Positions 1 to 5,843 are shown, counted from the stretch's first letter. The stretch is 7,874 bases of DNA from an uncultured Clostridia bacterium (GCA_937895465.1 CALAYY010000184.1:1-7874); one strand, 5' to 3'. The notes: generated by a model from the letters alone, not told the origin. A program made the numbers and translations.

Positions 1-2
1 AT

Positions 3-74
3 ATCGCAGTAGAAAGCGGCAGTCAGGAATACCTAGAAAGTATAATCAATCAGATTTTATTTGGCAATATATAA
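3..74 (+). CDS. C-terminal end of an unidentified protein (5' end outside window)
   Basis: An open frame enters from the left edge and gives 23 residues (IAVESGSQEYLESIINQILF, then GNI) before TAA at 72-74. The other two plus frames hit stops too, one of them at codon 4, so this frame is chosen because the peptide has ordinary amphipathic composition and its stop lies just ahead of a strong hairpin terminator at 97-148. The tail is too short to name a family, and no motif is visible. It could be chance, since 24 open codons are not significant alone. Confidence 0.4.
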   Translation: MAVESGSQEYLESIINQILFGNI

Positions 75-96
75 AGATTAAAAAGGAATATAAAAA

Positions 97-148
97 AAGC
101 AAAAAGGACAGCTTATTATTTTTGGGGGGATAGCTGTCCTTTATGCTT
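97..148. terminator. Long hairpin, probable bidirectional intrinsic terminator
   Basis: The arms at 97-113 (AAGCAAAAAGGACAGCT) and 132-148 (AGCTGTCCTTTATGCTT) pair over 17 bp with one mismatch, around an 18-base loop. Read on the minus strand, the GC-rich core (GGACAGCT/AGCTGTCC) is followed by TTTTTGCTTTTTTT, a good U-tract. Read on the plus strand, the tail is weaker (CCTTTATGCTTATT). It would stop the gene ending at 74 from the left and any read-through from the minus-strand queT gene from the right. Confidence 0.75.
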
Positions 149-264
149 ATTATAAGGGGGAAAATGATGAGCAATTTAATTATTGACCTATAGCGTCAAT
201 TTATACTTATAATCTATCAAAATTATTTGACATAATTATATCATTTAATTTTCAATTTGGTCAC

Positions 265-289
265 AAACACTTCTGAAGATGTTTTTTTT
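265..289 (+). terminator. Putative small plus-strand intrinsic terminator
   Basis: AAACACTT (265-272) pairs with AAG-A-TGTTT (276-284), with one bulged A and a CTG loop, followed directly by the rest of an eight-T run (282-289). The shape is right for a Rho-independent terminator. The stem is short and AT-rich, however, and no gene directly precedes it; only a 9-codon mini-ORF at 164-193 lies upstream. It could equally be a chance edge of the structured island that starts here. Confidence 0.35.
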
Positions 290-434
290 CGCAGACGAAA
301 TGAGAGTAGCGAGAGATGCTTGCATCTGCATTGCCGAATGAAAAAGGGAGCAAATGGGTATAATACCCCGTAGCTCTGTTGCGGCACCCTATGCCGTAGA
401 CATAGGTGCAGGGCTTGCCCTGCGGTATGATACC
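284..434. repeat. Hairpin-dense GC-richer island, possible dispersed repeat or structured RNA
   Basis: In about 150 bases there are several perfect inverted repeats: AGATGC-TT-GCATCT (314-327), GGGTAT-A-ATACCC (356-368), CACC(C)TATG with CATAGGTG (385-393 and 401-408), GCAGGGC-TT-GCCCTGC (408-423), and GGTAT-G-ATACC (424-434). The segment is clearly more GC-rich than its AT-rich surroundings and abuts the stop codon of queT. A minus-strand frame stays open across it (ending in residues like ISRYSHFVCEKKHLQKCL) but has no good start or ribosome site, so I do not call a protein. My recollection that similar strings recur in Clostridia genomes is unverified. A repeat element is the preferred reading; a structured RNA in the queT 3' region is the alternative. 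Confidence 0.45.
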
Positions 435-436
435 AT

Positions 437-943
437 TTATTTCATTTTGTTATCTGATGCTTTCAAAAAGCCTCTTTTAATCAACGGTCTTAGCGCATAA
501 TATAAAGGAACGCCTATTCCTATAATTGCGCCAGTTTGACCTATCAAAACGGTAAGTACAGTAAACCAATAACCTATTTTTTCGCCTACCATCAACAAAA
601 TCAAAGGAATAACAAAAGCATTAATAACAATGGGCGGTATAACTCCAAGCCATACTTTTTTGAAAATTCTTGTTAAGATTGCCGCAAGCAGTGTAGCAAG
701 TGAGCCCAAAATCATATCAATAGGTCCATACATATAGGCATTAGCTACAAAGCATCCGATTGCAAGCCCAGGAACAGCCTCAATAAAGAACAAAGGCAAT
801 ATTGTCAACGCCTCAGAAACTCTAAACTGCAAAGGTCCGTATGACAAAGGCTGCAACAAAATTGTAAGTGAAGCATATAAAGCGGCTATTATTGCACCTC
901 TTACTATCATGAGAGTAATATTGATGTTTTTGAGTTTTTTCAT
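437..943 (-). CDS. queT: QueT-family queuosine-precursor transporter (ECF S component)
   Basis: This 168-residue membrane protein matches the QueT family, the substrate-binding (S) subunit of energy-coupling-factor transporters for queuosine precursors such as preQ1. The family signature is visible as QFRVSEALTILP at residues 39-50, followed by GCFVANAYMYGP at about 63-74. Hydrophobic segments cover roughly residues 11-30, 47-68, 76-92, 98-118 and 125-149, and the protein ends in a lysine-rich cytoplasmic tail. Its length is normal. It would work with the shared EcfA/A'/T module, which is not in this window. The start at 943 fits the family N-terminus, but no Shine-Dalgarno sequence precedes it. 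Upstream lie TTGTCA (977-972), a 17-base gap and TAAACT (954-949), with the ATG only 6 bases further on. The preQ1 riboswitch often found ahead of such genes is not recognisable. The exact substrate is inferred from the family. Confidence 0.88.
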   Translation of the reverse strand: MKKLKNINITLMIVRGAIIAALYASLTILLQPLSYGPLQFRVSEALTILPLFFIEAVPGLAIGCFVANAYMYGPIDMILGSLATLLAAILTRIFKKVWLGVIPPIVINAFVIPLILLMVGEKIGYWFTVLTVLIGQTGAIIGIGVPLYYALRPLIKRGFLKASDNKMK

Positions 944-948
944 AGGAT

Positions 949-977
949 AAGTTTACTAAACAAAACTAAAATTGACA
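949..977 (-). promoter_or_regulatory. Candidate queT promoter and overlapping palindrome
   Basis: On the minus strand TTGTCA (977-972, 5 of 6 to the -35 consensus) is spaced 17 bases from TAAACT (954-949, 4 of 6 to the -10). A perfect 11-base palindrome, GTTTACTAAAC (951-961), overlaps the -10 and could be an operator. If the promoter is real, transcription would begin at or very near the start codon, giving a leaderless or nearly leaderless mRNA. The -10 match is moderate, so this is tentative. Confidence 0.35.
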
Positions 978-1010
978 ACAATATTATTTATGTGCATTAG
1001 AAATGTTTTT

Positions 1011-1040
1011 AAAAAGATAAAAAGAGATAAAAAAAGATAA
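1011..1040. repeat. Tandem decamer repeat, three units
   Basis: The decamer AAAAAGATAA occurs at 1011-1020, as AAAGAGATAA (one change) at 1021-1030, and again at 1031-1040. A further perfect copy lies at 1101-1110, directly before the ribosome site of the flavin-reductase gene. The 10-base period matches one DNA helical turn, so the phased A-tracts could bend the DNA between the divergent promoters. It may also be simple slippage in a low-complexity spacer. Confidence 0.6.
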
Positions 1041-1092
1041 AATTATAAAATAAAAGAATTTTTTTATTGCAGCTATAAAAGATTTTTTTTGA

Positions 1093-1116
1093 TATAATAA
1101 AAAAAGATAAGGAAGG
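1093..1116 (+). promoter_or_regulatory. -10 element and ribosome site of the flavin-reductase-like gene
   Basis: A consensus TATAAT lies at 1093-1098, within GATATAATAA. The best -35 candidate, TTGCAG (1067-1072), is 20 bases upstream, which is longer than ideal. The ribosome site AAGGAAGG (1109-1116) sits 6 bases before the ATG at 1123. The leader would be short, about 15-20 bases. Confidence 0.45.
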
Positions 1117-1122
1117 TAAAAT

Positions 1123-1626
1123 ATGGATAAAGTTATCGACGAAAAATATGTTTCAGAAACCTTAAGAGTTATGGAACATTCAGGCGTATTTTTGGTTTCT
1201 GGCAATAATCCGCCCAATCTACTGACTTTAGGGTGGGGGGCTTTTGGAAAGATTTGGGATAAGCCTGTTATTGTTACTCCCGTAAGATATACAAGATACA
1301 CCTATGATCTGATTGATAAATATCATGAGTTTACTATATCTGTTCCAAGAAAAGATCTTTCTAGCGCGCTTATTAGATGCGATCAGATCTCCGGCAGAGA
1401 TGTGGATAAGTTTAAAGAACTTAACCTTCACCCTACACGTGCGCAAATGATTGATACTTATATAGTTGCCGACTGCGGCTTACACTTAGAATGCAGGGTG
1501 TTATATAAGGCGGGTATGGAAGGATTTAATATTATTGATGAAAAAATAAAAAATCAATTTTATACAACCAAAAATTATCACACCATGTTTTTTAGTGAAA
1601 TATTAGCGGTCTATACCACTGTTTAA
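1123..1626 (+). CDS. Flavin reductase-like, FMN-binding split-barrel protein
   Basis: The 167-residue product resembles the flavin reductase-like (DIM6/NTAB-type) FMN-binding split-barrel family, cytoplasmic proteins that bind FMN and often carry electrons between NAD(P)H or ferredoxin and partner enzymes. The visible family pattern is NLLTLGWGAFGKIWDKPVIV at about residues 32-51, RYTRYTYDLI at 55-64 (phosphate-contact region), SVPRKDL at 73-79, CDQISGRDVDKF at 86-97, HLECRVLYK at 121-129, and the C-terminal NYHTMFFSEILAVY at 151-164. The length is normal for this small anaerobe-type subgroup and the gene looks intact. The start is supported by AAGGAAGG six bases upstream. It is not in an obvious operon: queT is divergent and the next gene is 76 bases away. 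The electron donor, acceptor and physiological role cannot be told from sequence. Confidence 0.85.
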   Translation: MDKVIDEKYVSETLRVMEHSGVFLVSGNNPPNLLTLGWGAFGKIWDKPVIVTPVRYTRYTYDLIDKYHEFTISVPRKDLSSALIRCDQISGRDVDKFKELNLHPTRAQMIDTYIVADCGLHLECRVLYKAGMEGFNIIDEKIKNQFYTTKNYHTMFFSEILAVYTTV

Positions 1627-1702
1627 AAAAAACTTTTTTATAACAGGTCATTTTTATTATATTTGAATATAATAATGATATATTATATTTATAGGACTTA
1701 TT

Positions 1703-1990
1703 ATGTTTTCTATTTGGGCAAAAACACAAATTAAAGAAAAAATCAAACTAAACGAGCTGATAGAATTTGAAGACAAGTTCATAAAAGCCAATTTTTTTGA
1801 TTATGTTTCCAAAATTTGTAATGAGCTTGATATTCCTACACCAGTTATTTTAAAAAAGCATATCAATCATTTTTCATCATTTAATATTGCAACCTTTTCT
1901 AAAGAGGATTTTATAGAATATATAGATTTTGACAAATTGATTTTGGAATTTTGTAAGGATGAAAAAGTCAAGCCATCTATCATTCAATAG
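1703..1990 (+). CDS. Small conserved-looking protein of unknown function
   Basis: I do not recognise a named family. The 95-residue product has no signal peptide, membrane segment or metal-binding cysteine pair (the cysteines at about 39 and 84 are isolated). It is rich in Phe, Ile, Lys, Asp and Glu. Its most distinctive stretch is NFFDYVSKICNELDIPTPVI at residues 30-49, followed by KHINHF and a C-terminal FSKEDFIEYIDFDKLILEF at about 65-83, which looks like a compact mixed-helix cytoplasmic domain. From memory, similar small proteins with a 'LDIPTPV' core occur in other Clostridia, but I cannot confirm this. AGGA at 1693-1696, six bases before the ATG, supports the start, and a TATAAT at 1668-1673 may be its -10 box. 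No neighbour suggests a function. Confidence 0.75.
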   Translation: MFSIWAKTQIKEKIKLNELIEFEDKFIKANFFDYVSKICNELDIPTPVILKKHINHFSSFNIATFSKEDFIEYIDFDKLILEFCKDEKVKPSIIQ

Positions 1991-2066
1991 AATTTAGGCG
2001 ATAAATAATAATTTTTATATTAATCAACCATTTTGCATATTCATAACAATATAGAATATCTATACG

Positions 2067-2095
2067 TTTACTTTTTTTATTTAGTGTGTTAAAAT
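2067..2095 (+). promoter_or_regulatory. Probable sigma-A promoter of the aconitase operon
   Basis: TTTACT (2067-2072, 4 of 6) is followed after exactly 17 bases by TAAAAT (2090-2095, 5 of 6), which carries an extended -10 TGT just upstream (2087-2089). Transcription should begin near 2102, giving a leader of about 29 bases. The only purine-rich site in that leader, AAAGG (2112-2116), lies 14 bases from the ATG, unusually far for a Shine-Dalgarno sequence. Confidence 0.6.
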
Positions 2096-2130
2096 ATTTC
2101 AAAATAACAGCAAAGGTAGTTTAATTTAAT

Positions 2131-4050
2131 ATGAAGAAAAGTTTAGCATACAAAATCATAGAAGCTCACCTTGTCGAAGGCAAAATGCAGGCAGGCGAGG
2201 AGATTTCTATCAAAATAGACCAAACATTGACACAGGATTCTACAGGTACTATGGCTTATTTGCAATTTGAAGCCATGGGCATAGACAAGGTTAAAACCAA
2301 AAGGTCAGTAGCATACATAGACCATAACACATTGCAGACAGGCTTTGAAAATGCGGACGACCATGCATATATTATAAGTACGGCGTTAAGCCACGGCGTA
2401 TATGTAAGTAAGCCCGGCAACGGAATTTGTCATCAAATTCATCTTGAAAGATTTGGAATTCCGGGAATGACACTGTTAGGCTCAGACTCTCATACTCCAA
2501 CTAACGGCGGAATAGGTATGCTTGCTATCGGAGCAGGCGGACTTGATGTGGCGGTTGCCATGGGAGGCGGGGCATATCATCTTATAATGCCTAAGATTGT
2601 CAATGTAGAACTCAAAGGAAAACTGACAGGCAGCACAGCCGCCAAGGATATAATCTTAGAAGTATTGCGTATTATGAGTGTAAAGGGCGGTGTAGGCAAG
2701 GTTATAGAATATAGCGGAGAAGGTGCGGCATCTTTGAGCGTGCCTGAAAGAGCAACCATAACTAATATGGGAGCAGAGCTTGGTGCAACTACTTCTATAT
2801 TCCCAAGCGATGAAATAACCAAGCGGTTTTTGACTTCTCAAGGAAGAGCTAAGGATTTTACCGAGTTAAAAGCAGATGACGGCGCATATTACGATGAAAA
2901 GATTGTAATAGACCTAAATAACTTAGAGCCGCTGGCGGCTTGTCCTCATTCTCCTGACAATGTAAAAAAGGTGAGTGAGCTAAGCGACCTTAAGGTTGAC
3001 CAAGTATGTATAGGAAGCTGTACCAATTCTTCATATCTAGATATGATGAGAGTGGCGGCAATTTTAAAGGGCAAAACTGTTAACCCTTCTGTCAGTCTGG
3101 CCATAAGCCCAGGAAGCAAGCAGGTACTTAGTATGCTTGCCAAAAACGGAGCTTTATATGACCTGATAGCTTCAGGCGCAAGAATTTTGGAATGTGCTTG
3201 CGGTCCTTGTATAGGCATGGGACAGTCGCCCAAAACAGATGCTGTATCTGTTCGTACTTTTAACCGCAACTTCTTTGGCAGAAGCGGAACAAAAAGTGCG
3301 CAGGTTTATCTGGTAAGTGCGGAAACTGCTGCAGTAACTGCTCTAACAGGCAAGCTTACCTCACCCAAAGATTATTTAGGAAAAACCATAGAAATTGACA
3401 TGCCTGAGGTTTTTGAGATTAATGACAATCTTATACTAAAGCCTGAGGATTATAAAGATATACAGATAGTAAGAGGTCCCAATATTAAGCCTTTCCCTAT
3501 CAATACCAAGCTGCCTGAGAAGGTATCAGGTAAAGTGCTGTTGAAGATGGCAGACAATATTACCACAGACCATATTATGCCGTCTGACTCCAAGCTTTTG
3601 CCGTTTAGATCCAATATACCTCATCTTTCGGATTATTGTTTATCGCCTGTTGACAGCGAATTCCCCAAACGGGCAAAAGAACAAGGCGGCGGATTTTTGG
3701 TAGCGGGAACTAATTACGGTCAAGGCTCTTCAAGAGAACATGCCGCACTAGTGCCGCTTTATCTTAAGATAAAAGGAGTGCTTGCATTGTCTTTTGCAAG
3801 AATTCATAGGGATAACCTTATCAATAACGGCATTTTGCCGCTAGAGTTTATGGATGAAAAAGATTATCAGGATTTGGAGCAAAATGACGAGCTTATAATA
3901 GAAAATGCAGTTGAACAAGTAAAAAACGGTATTGTTGAAGTAAAAAATGTTACTAAAAACAAAATTATCAAGACATCGTTAAATATCAGCAAACGCTCTG
4001 TTAATATGCTGATTGAAGGCGGACTTTTAAACAGCGTAAAAAACGCCTAA
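2131..4050 (+). CDS. acn: Aconitate hydratase, short (~640 aa, Aquifex-type) form
   Basis: This is a cytoplasmic [4Fe-4S] hydro-lyase that interconverts citrate and isocitrate through cis-aconitate. Active-site landmarks are in order: DQTLTQDSTGTMA (30-42), YIDHNT (62-67), SDSHTPTNGGIGM (118-130), the cluster ligands C297 (in GSCTNS) and C357/C360 (in CACGPC), FNRNFFGRSG (377-386), TTDHIMPSD (478-486) in the swivel domain, and the catalytic serine motif YGQGSSREHAAL (529-540). The 639-residue length fits the compact bacterial aconitases rather than the ~900-residue AcnA or ~860-residue AcnB. Homoaconitase or a related hydro-lyase cannot be fully excluded, but 3-isopropylmalate dehydratase is unlikely because both domains are fused. 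No citrate synthase or isocitrate dehydrogenase is nearby. It probably leads an operon with the Lrp regulator 51 bases downstream. All key residues are present and the gene looks intact. Confidence 0.93.
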   Translation: MKKSLAYKIIEAHLVEGKMQAGEEISIKIDQTLTQDSTGTMAYLQFEAMGIDKVKTKRSVAYIDHNTLQTGFENADDHAYIISTALSHGVYVSKPGNGICHQIHLERFGIPGMTLLGSDSHTPTNGGIGMLAIGAGGLDVAVAMGGGAYHLIMPKIVNVELKGKLTGSTAAKDIILEVLRIMSVKGGVGKVIEYSGEGAASLSVPERATITNMGAELGATTSIFPSDEITKRFLTSQGRAKDFTELKADDGAYYDEKIVIDLNNLEPLAACPHSPDNVKKVSELSDLKVDQVCIGSCTNSSYLDMMRVAAILKGKTVNPSVSLAISPGSKQVLSMLAKNGALYDLIASGARILECACGPCIGMGQSPKTDAVSVRTFNRNFFGRSGTKSAQVYLVSAETAAVTALTGKLTSPKDYLGKTIEIDMPEVFEINDNLILKPEDYKDIQIVRGPNIKPFPINTKLPEKVSGKVLLKMADNITTDHIMPSDSKLLPFRSNIPHLSDYCLSPVDSEFPKRAKEQGGGFLVAGTNYGQGSSREHAALVPLYLKIKGVLALSFARIHRDNLINNGILPLEFMDEKDYQDLEQNDELIIENAVEQVKNGIVEVKNVTKNKIIKTSLNISKRSVNMLIEGGLLNSVKNA

Positions 4051-4101
4051 AAAAGCAAAAATATTACCAAATCACAAAATATAAGCATTAAGGAGCAGGA
4101 T

Positions 4102-4590
4102 ATGACCAAGTTAGAAAATGACATTTTGAACATTATCAAAAGCGATTCAAGGCATACATCTCAAGAAATAGCCGTAATGCTGGGAGTGGATGAAAAAAAA
4201 GTTAAAGAAACCATCAAGGCTTTGGAAGTCGGCGGAGTTTTGGTAAAGTACACCGCAATAATAAATGACGAAAAGCTAGATAAAGATTTGGTAGAAGCGT
4301 TTATTGAGGTCAAGGTAAGCCCTCAGCATAATAGAGGCTTTGATGCTATCGCTGAAGATATTTATCAGTTTGAGGAAGTAAAAAGCTTATATCTTATGAG
4401 TGGTGCTTATGACCTTGCTGTCATTGTTGAAGGCAAGACACTAAAAGAAGTAGCTATGTTTGTTTCTGAAAAATTGTCAAGCCTAGATAAAGTAATAAGT
4501 ACAGCTACACATTTTATCCTAAAAAAATACAAGGATGCAGGCGTGCTGTTAAACGGACGCAATAATAAGAGGCTGCCTATTTATGTTTGA
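4102..4590 (+). CDS. Lrp/AsnC-family transcriptional regulator
   Basis: The 162-residue product has the two-part Lrp/AsnC layout: an N-terminal winged helix-turn-helix at about residues 4-50 (LENDILNIIKSDSRHTSQEI, then VDEKKVKETIKALEVGGVL), a linker with the typical YTAIIND at 50-56, and a C-terminal RAM ligand-binding and oligomerisation domain at about 63-145 (VEAFIEVKVSP; VKSLYLMSGAYDLAVIVEG). It should bind DNA as a dimer or higher oligomer and respond to an amino acid. Its start is set by AAGGAG (4090-4095), six bases upstream. Its last codons overlap the start of an aminotransferase gene (ATGTTTGA), which implies translational coupling. The pair resembles Bacillus subtilis alaR-alaT, so control of the aminotransferase, and perhaps of aconitase, is a reasonable inference. 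The effector is unknown. Confidence 0.9.
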   Translation: MTKLENDILNIIKSDSRHTSQEIAVMLGVDEKKVKETIKALEVGGVLVKYTAIINDEKLDKDLVEAFIEVKVSPQHNRGFDAIAEDIYQFEEVKSLYLMSGAYDLAVIVEGKTLKEVAMFVSEKLSSLDKVISTATHFILKKYKDAGVLLNGRNNKRLPIYV

Positions 4591-5771
4591 TATTGAAAGC
4601 CGCTTAAGCAAGCGTGTTTCATCTTTGCGCCCTAGCGGCATAAGAAAATTTTTTGATCTTGTCAATGAGTATCCTGACGCAATTTCATTGGGTGTGGGGG
4701 AGCCTGATTTTATTACGCCGTGGAATGTACGTGATGCTGCAATAAAAAGTATCCAAAAAGGCTATACACAATATACTTCCAATTGGGGGCTTTTGGAGCT
4801 AAGACAAGAAATAAGTACATATCTAAAAAATATGTGTAAGTTAAGCTATAACCACAAAGACGAAATTTTGGTAACAGTGGGAGCAAGTGAAGCAATAGAT
4901 TTGGCTCTTAGAGCAATTATTACTCCGGGCGATGAAGTCTTGATTCCAGAGCCGTCTTATGTTTCTTATCATCCTTGCGTGGTCTTAAGTGACGGTGTTC
5001 CTGTCCCTGTAAAAACAGAATTAAAGGATAATTTTAAATTATTGCCGGAAAACATTTTGGCGGCTATAACACCCAAAACAAAGGCAATAATAATTCCGTA
5101 TCCCAATAACCCCACAGGCGGGATAATGGATAAAGATGATCTTGAAAAAATAGCAGATATAATTATAGAAAAGGATCTGATTGTAATTTCGGACGAAATA
5201 TACAGCTATACTTACATACGGCACTAAGCATGTAAGTATAGCAAGCATTGCTAAGATGCGTGAGCGGACATTTGTCATCAATGGGTTTTCTAAGGCGTTT
5301 GCCATGACTGGTTGGAGACTGGGCTTTTTGGCAGCACCAAAAGAAGCTGTTAAGCATATCGTCAAAATTCATCAATATACTATTATGTGTGCTCCTACTT
5401 TTTCTCAATACGCCGCAATTGCCGCATTAAAAAACGGAGCTAAAGACGGCTGGTCAGATATTATGAGTATGCGAGACGATTATGACCAAAGAAGACGCTT
5501 TGCTGTTCATAGATTTAATCAAATGGGCCTAGAGTGCTTTGAGCCTAGAGGTGCTTTTTATACCTTTCCCAATGTAAGCATAACGGGAATGGATGGAGAT
5601 GAATTTGCCGAAAAGCTATTGGACAAAAAGAAAGTTGCCGTTGTTCCTGGTTCAGTTTTTGGTGATTTTGGAAAGTATCATGTAAGGGCATGCTATGCTA
5701 CGGCATTAAAGAGTTTGACAGAAGCATTAAACAGAATAGAAGATTTTATTCAGGAGTTTAAAAAAATATAA
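4583..5771 (+). pseudogene. Class I PLP-dependent aminotransferase, broken by a +1 frameshift
   Basis: Two reading frames together make one fold-type I aminotransferase. Frame one (4583-5227) carries ISLGVGEPDF (34-43), YTQYTSNWGLLELR (61-74), GASEAIDLALR (100-110), YPNNPTGG (173-180) and SDEIYS (203-208), then runs into YTYIRH and a stop. Frame two resumes at 5211 with LTYGTKHVSIAS and holds the Schiff-base lysine (SKAFAMTGWRLG, Lys codon 5292-5294), the GAFYTFP segment and the C-terminal VRACYA arginine motif, ending with TAA at 5769-5771. Joined, they give about 395 residues, the normal length. Relatives read SDEIYSELTY here; the codon between Ser and Leu is replaced by the four bases TATA (5207-5210). 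The first part lacks the catalytic lysine and the second lacks the cofactor-binding Asn and Asp, so neither can work alone. It resembles AlaT or PatA-like enzymes; the substrate is undetermined. A sequencing or assembly error is possible. Confidence 0.85.
5205..5242. repeat. Perfect 13-bp inverted repeat at the frameshift
   Basis: GCTATACTTACAT (5205-5217) and ATGTAAGTATAGC (5230-5242) are exact reverse complements around a 12-base loop. The left arm contains the TATA that causes the reading-frame break. The right arm encodes H-V-S-I-A, residues expected for this family at that point, so the right arm looks ancestral and the left arm looks like a copy of it. Confidence 0.9.
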
Positions 5772-5813
5772 CATTTTGAATACATTTCGGCATATATTTT
5801 ATTTAACGGATGC

Positions 5814-5843
5814 AATAAAAAAGTGTGTTGCTTTTTTATTTTG
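5814..5843 (+). terminator. Putative intrinsic terminator after the aminotransferase
   Basis: AATAAAAAAG (5814-5823) pairs perfectly with CTTTTTTATT (5831-5840) around a 7-base loop and runs on into more T. An alternative pairing, GCAA with TTGC, uses the same T-run as its tail. The stem is almost all A-T, so termination may be weak, but its place between the acn-regulator-aminotransferase block and the greA promoter is right. Confidence 0.5.

Larger units (their letters stand above)
149..436. other. Non-coding stretch between the first terminator and queT
   Basis: No credible gene is seen here on either strand. The left part (149-263) is very AT-rich. It holds a 9-codon mini-ORF (164-193) after the purine run AAGGGGG, and a short inverted repeat ATTGAC/GTCAAT (182-187 and 195-200). 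The right part holds a hairpin with a T-run (265-289) and a GC-richer, hairpin-dense island (about 284-434), both listed separately. The change in composition near 284 is abrupt, which suggests the right part has a different origin or function from the spacer around it. Confidence 0.6.

Noticed and set aside
284..434. CRISPR array or tRNA in the hairpin-rich island
   Set aside because: There are no regularly spaced direct repeats, and no cloverleaf with a T-loop GTTCGA-type motif could be built.
972..1000. Plus-strand TTGACA (972-977) as a -35 for the flavin-reductase gene
   Set aside because: At 17 bases the -10 would be CATTAG, a poor match. TATAAT at 1093-1098 is much better placed for that gene.
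944..1010. preQ1 riboswitch ahead of queT
   Set aside because: Such genes often carry one, but this leader is almost all A and T, lacks the short GC stem and the conserved C-rich loop, and the likely transcript start leaves no room for it.
984..1301. Minus-strand 105-codon frame overlapping the flavin-reductase gene
   Set aside because: It is antisense to a clear gene, its C-terminal half is a translation of the A-rich spacer (Phe/Ile/Leu/Lys runs), and it has no ribosome site or family resemblance.
1624..1640. TAAAAAA-AAC-TTTTTTA hairpin as terminator of the flavin-reductase gene
   Set aside because: The stem is only A-T pairs with no T-run after it (it continues TAACAGG), so it is probably low-complexity chance.
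2577..3269. Minus-strand frames inside the aconitase gene
   Set aside because: They are antisense shadows of an intact, well-conserved enzyme and have no start signals.
5195..5260. Programmed +1 frameshift or recoding in the aminotransferase
   Set aside because: There is no slippery heptamer and no rare-codon/stop arrangement at the junction; the out-of-frame stop lies about 15 bases later, inside the loop. Class I aminotransferases are not known to be recoded. A mutation is simpler.
5256..5771. Second aminotransferase half as an independent protein starting at 5256
   Set aside because: No convincing ribosome site precedes that ATG, and the matching family sequence extends upstream to 5211 in the same frame, so it is the 3' part of one broken gene.
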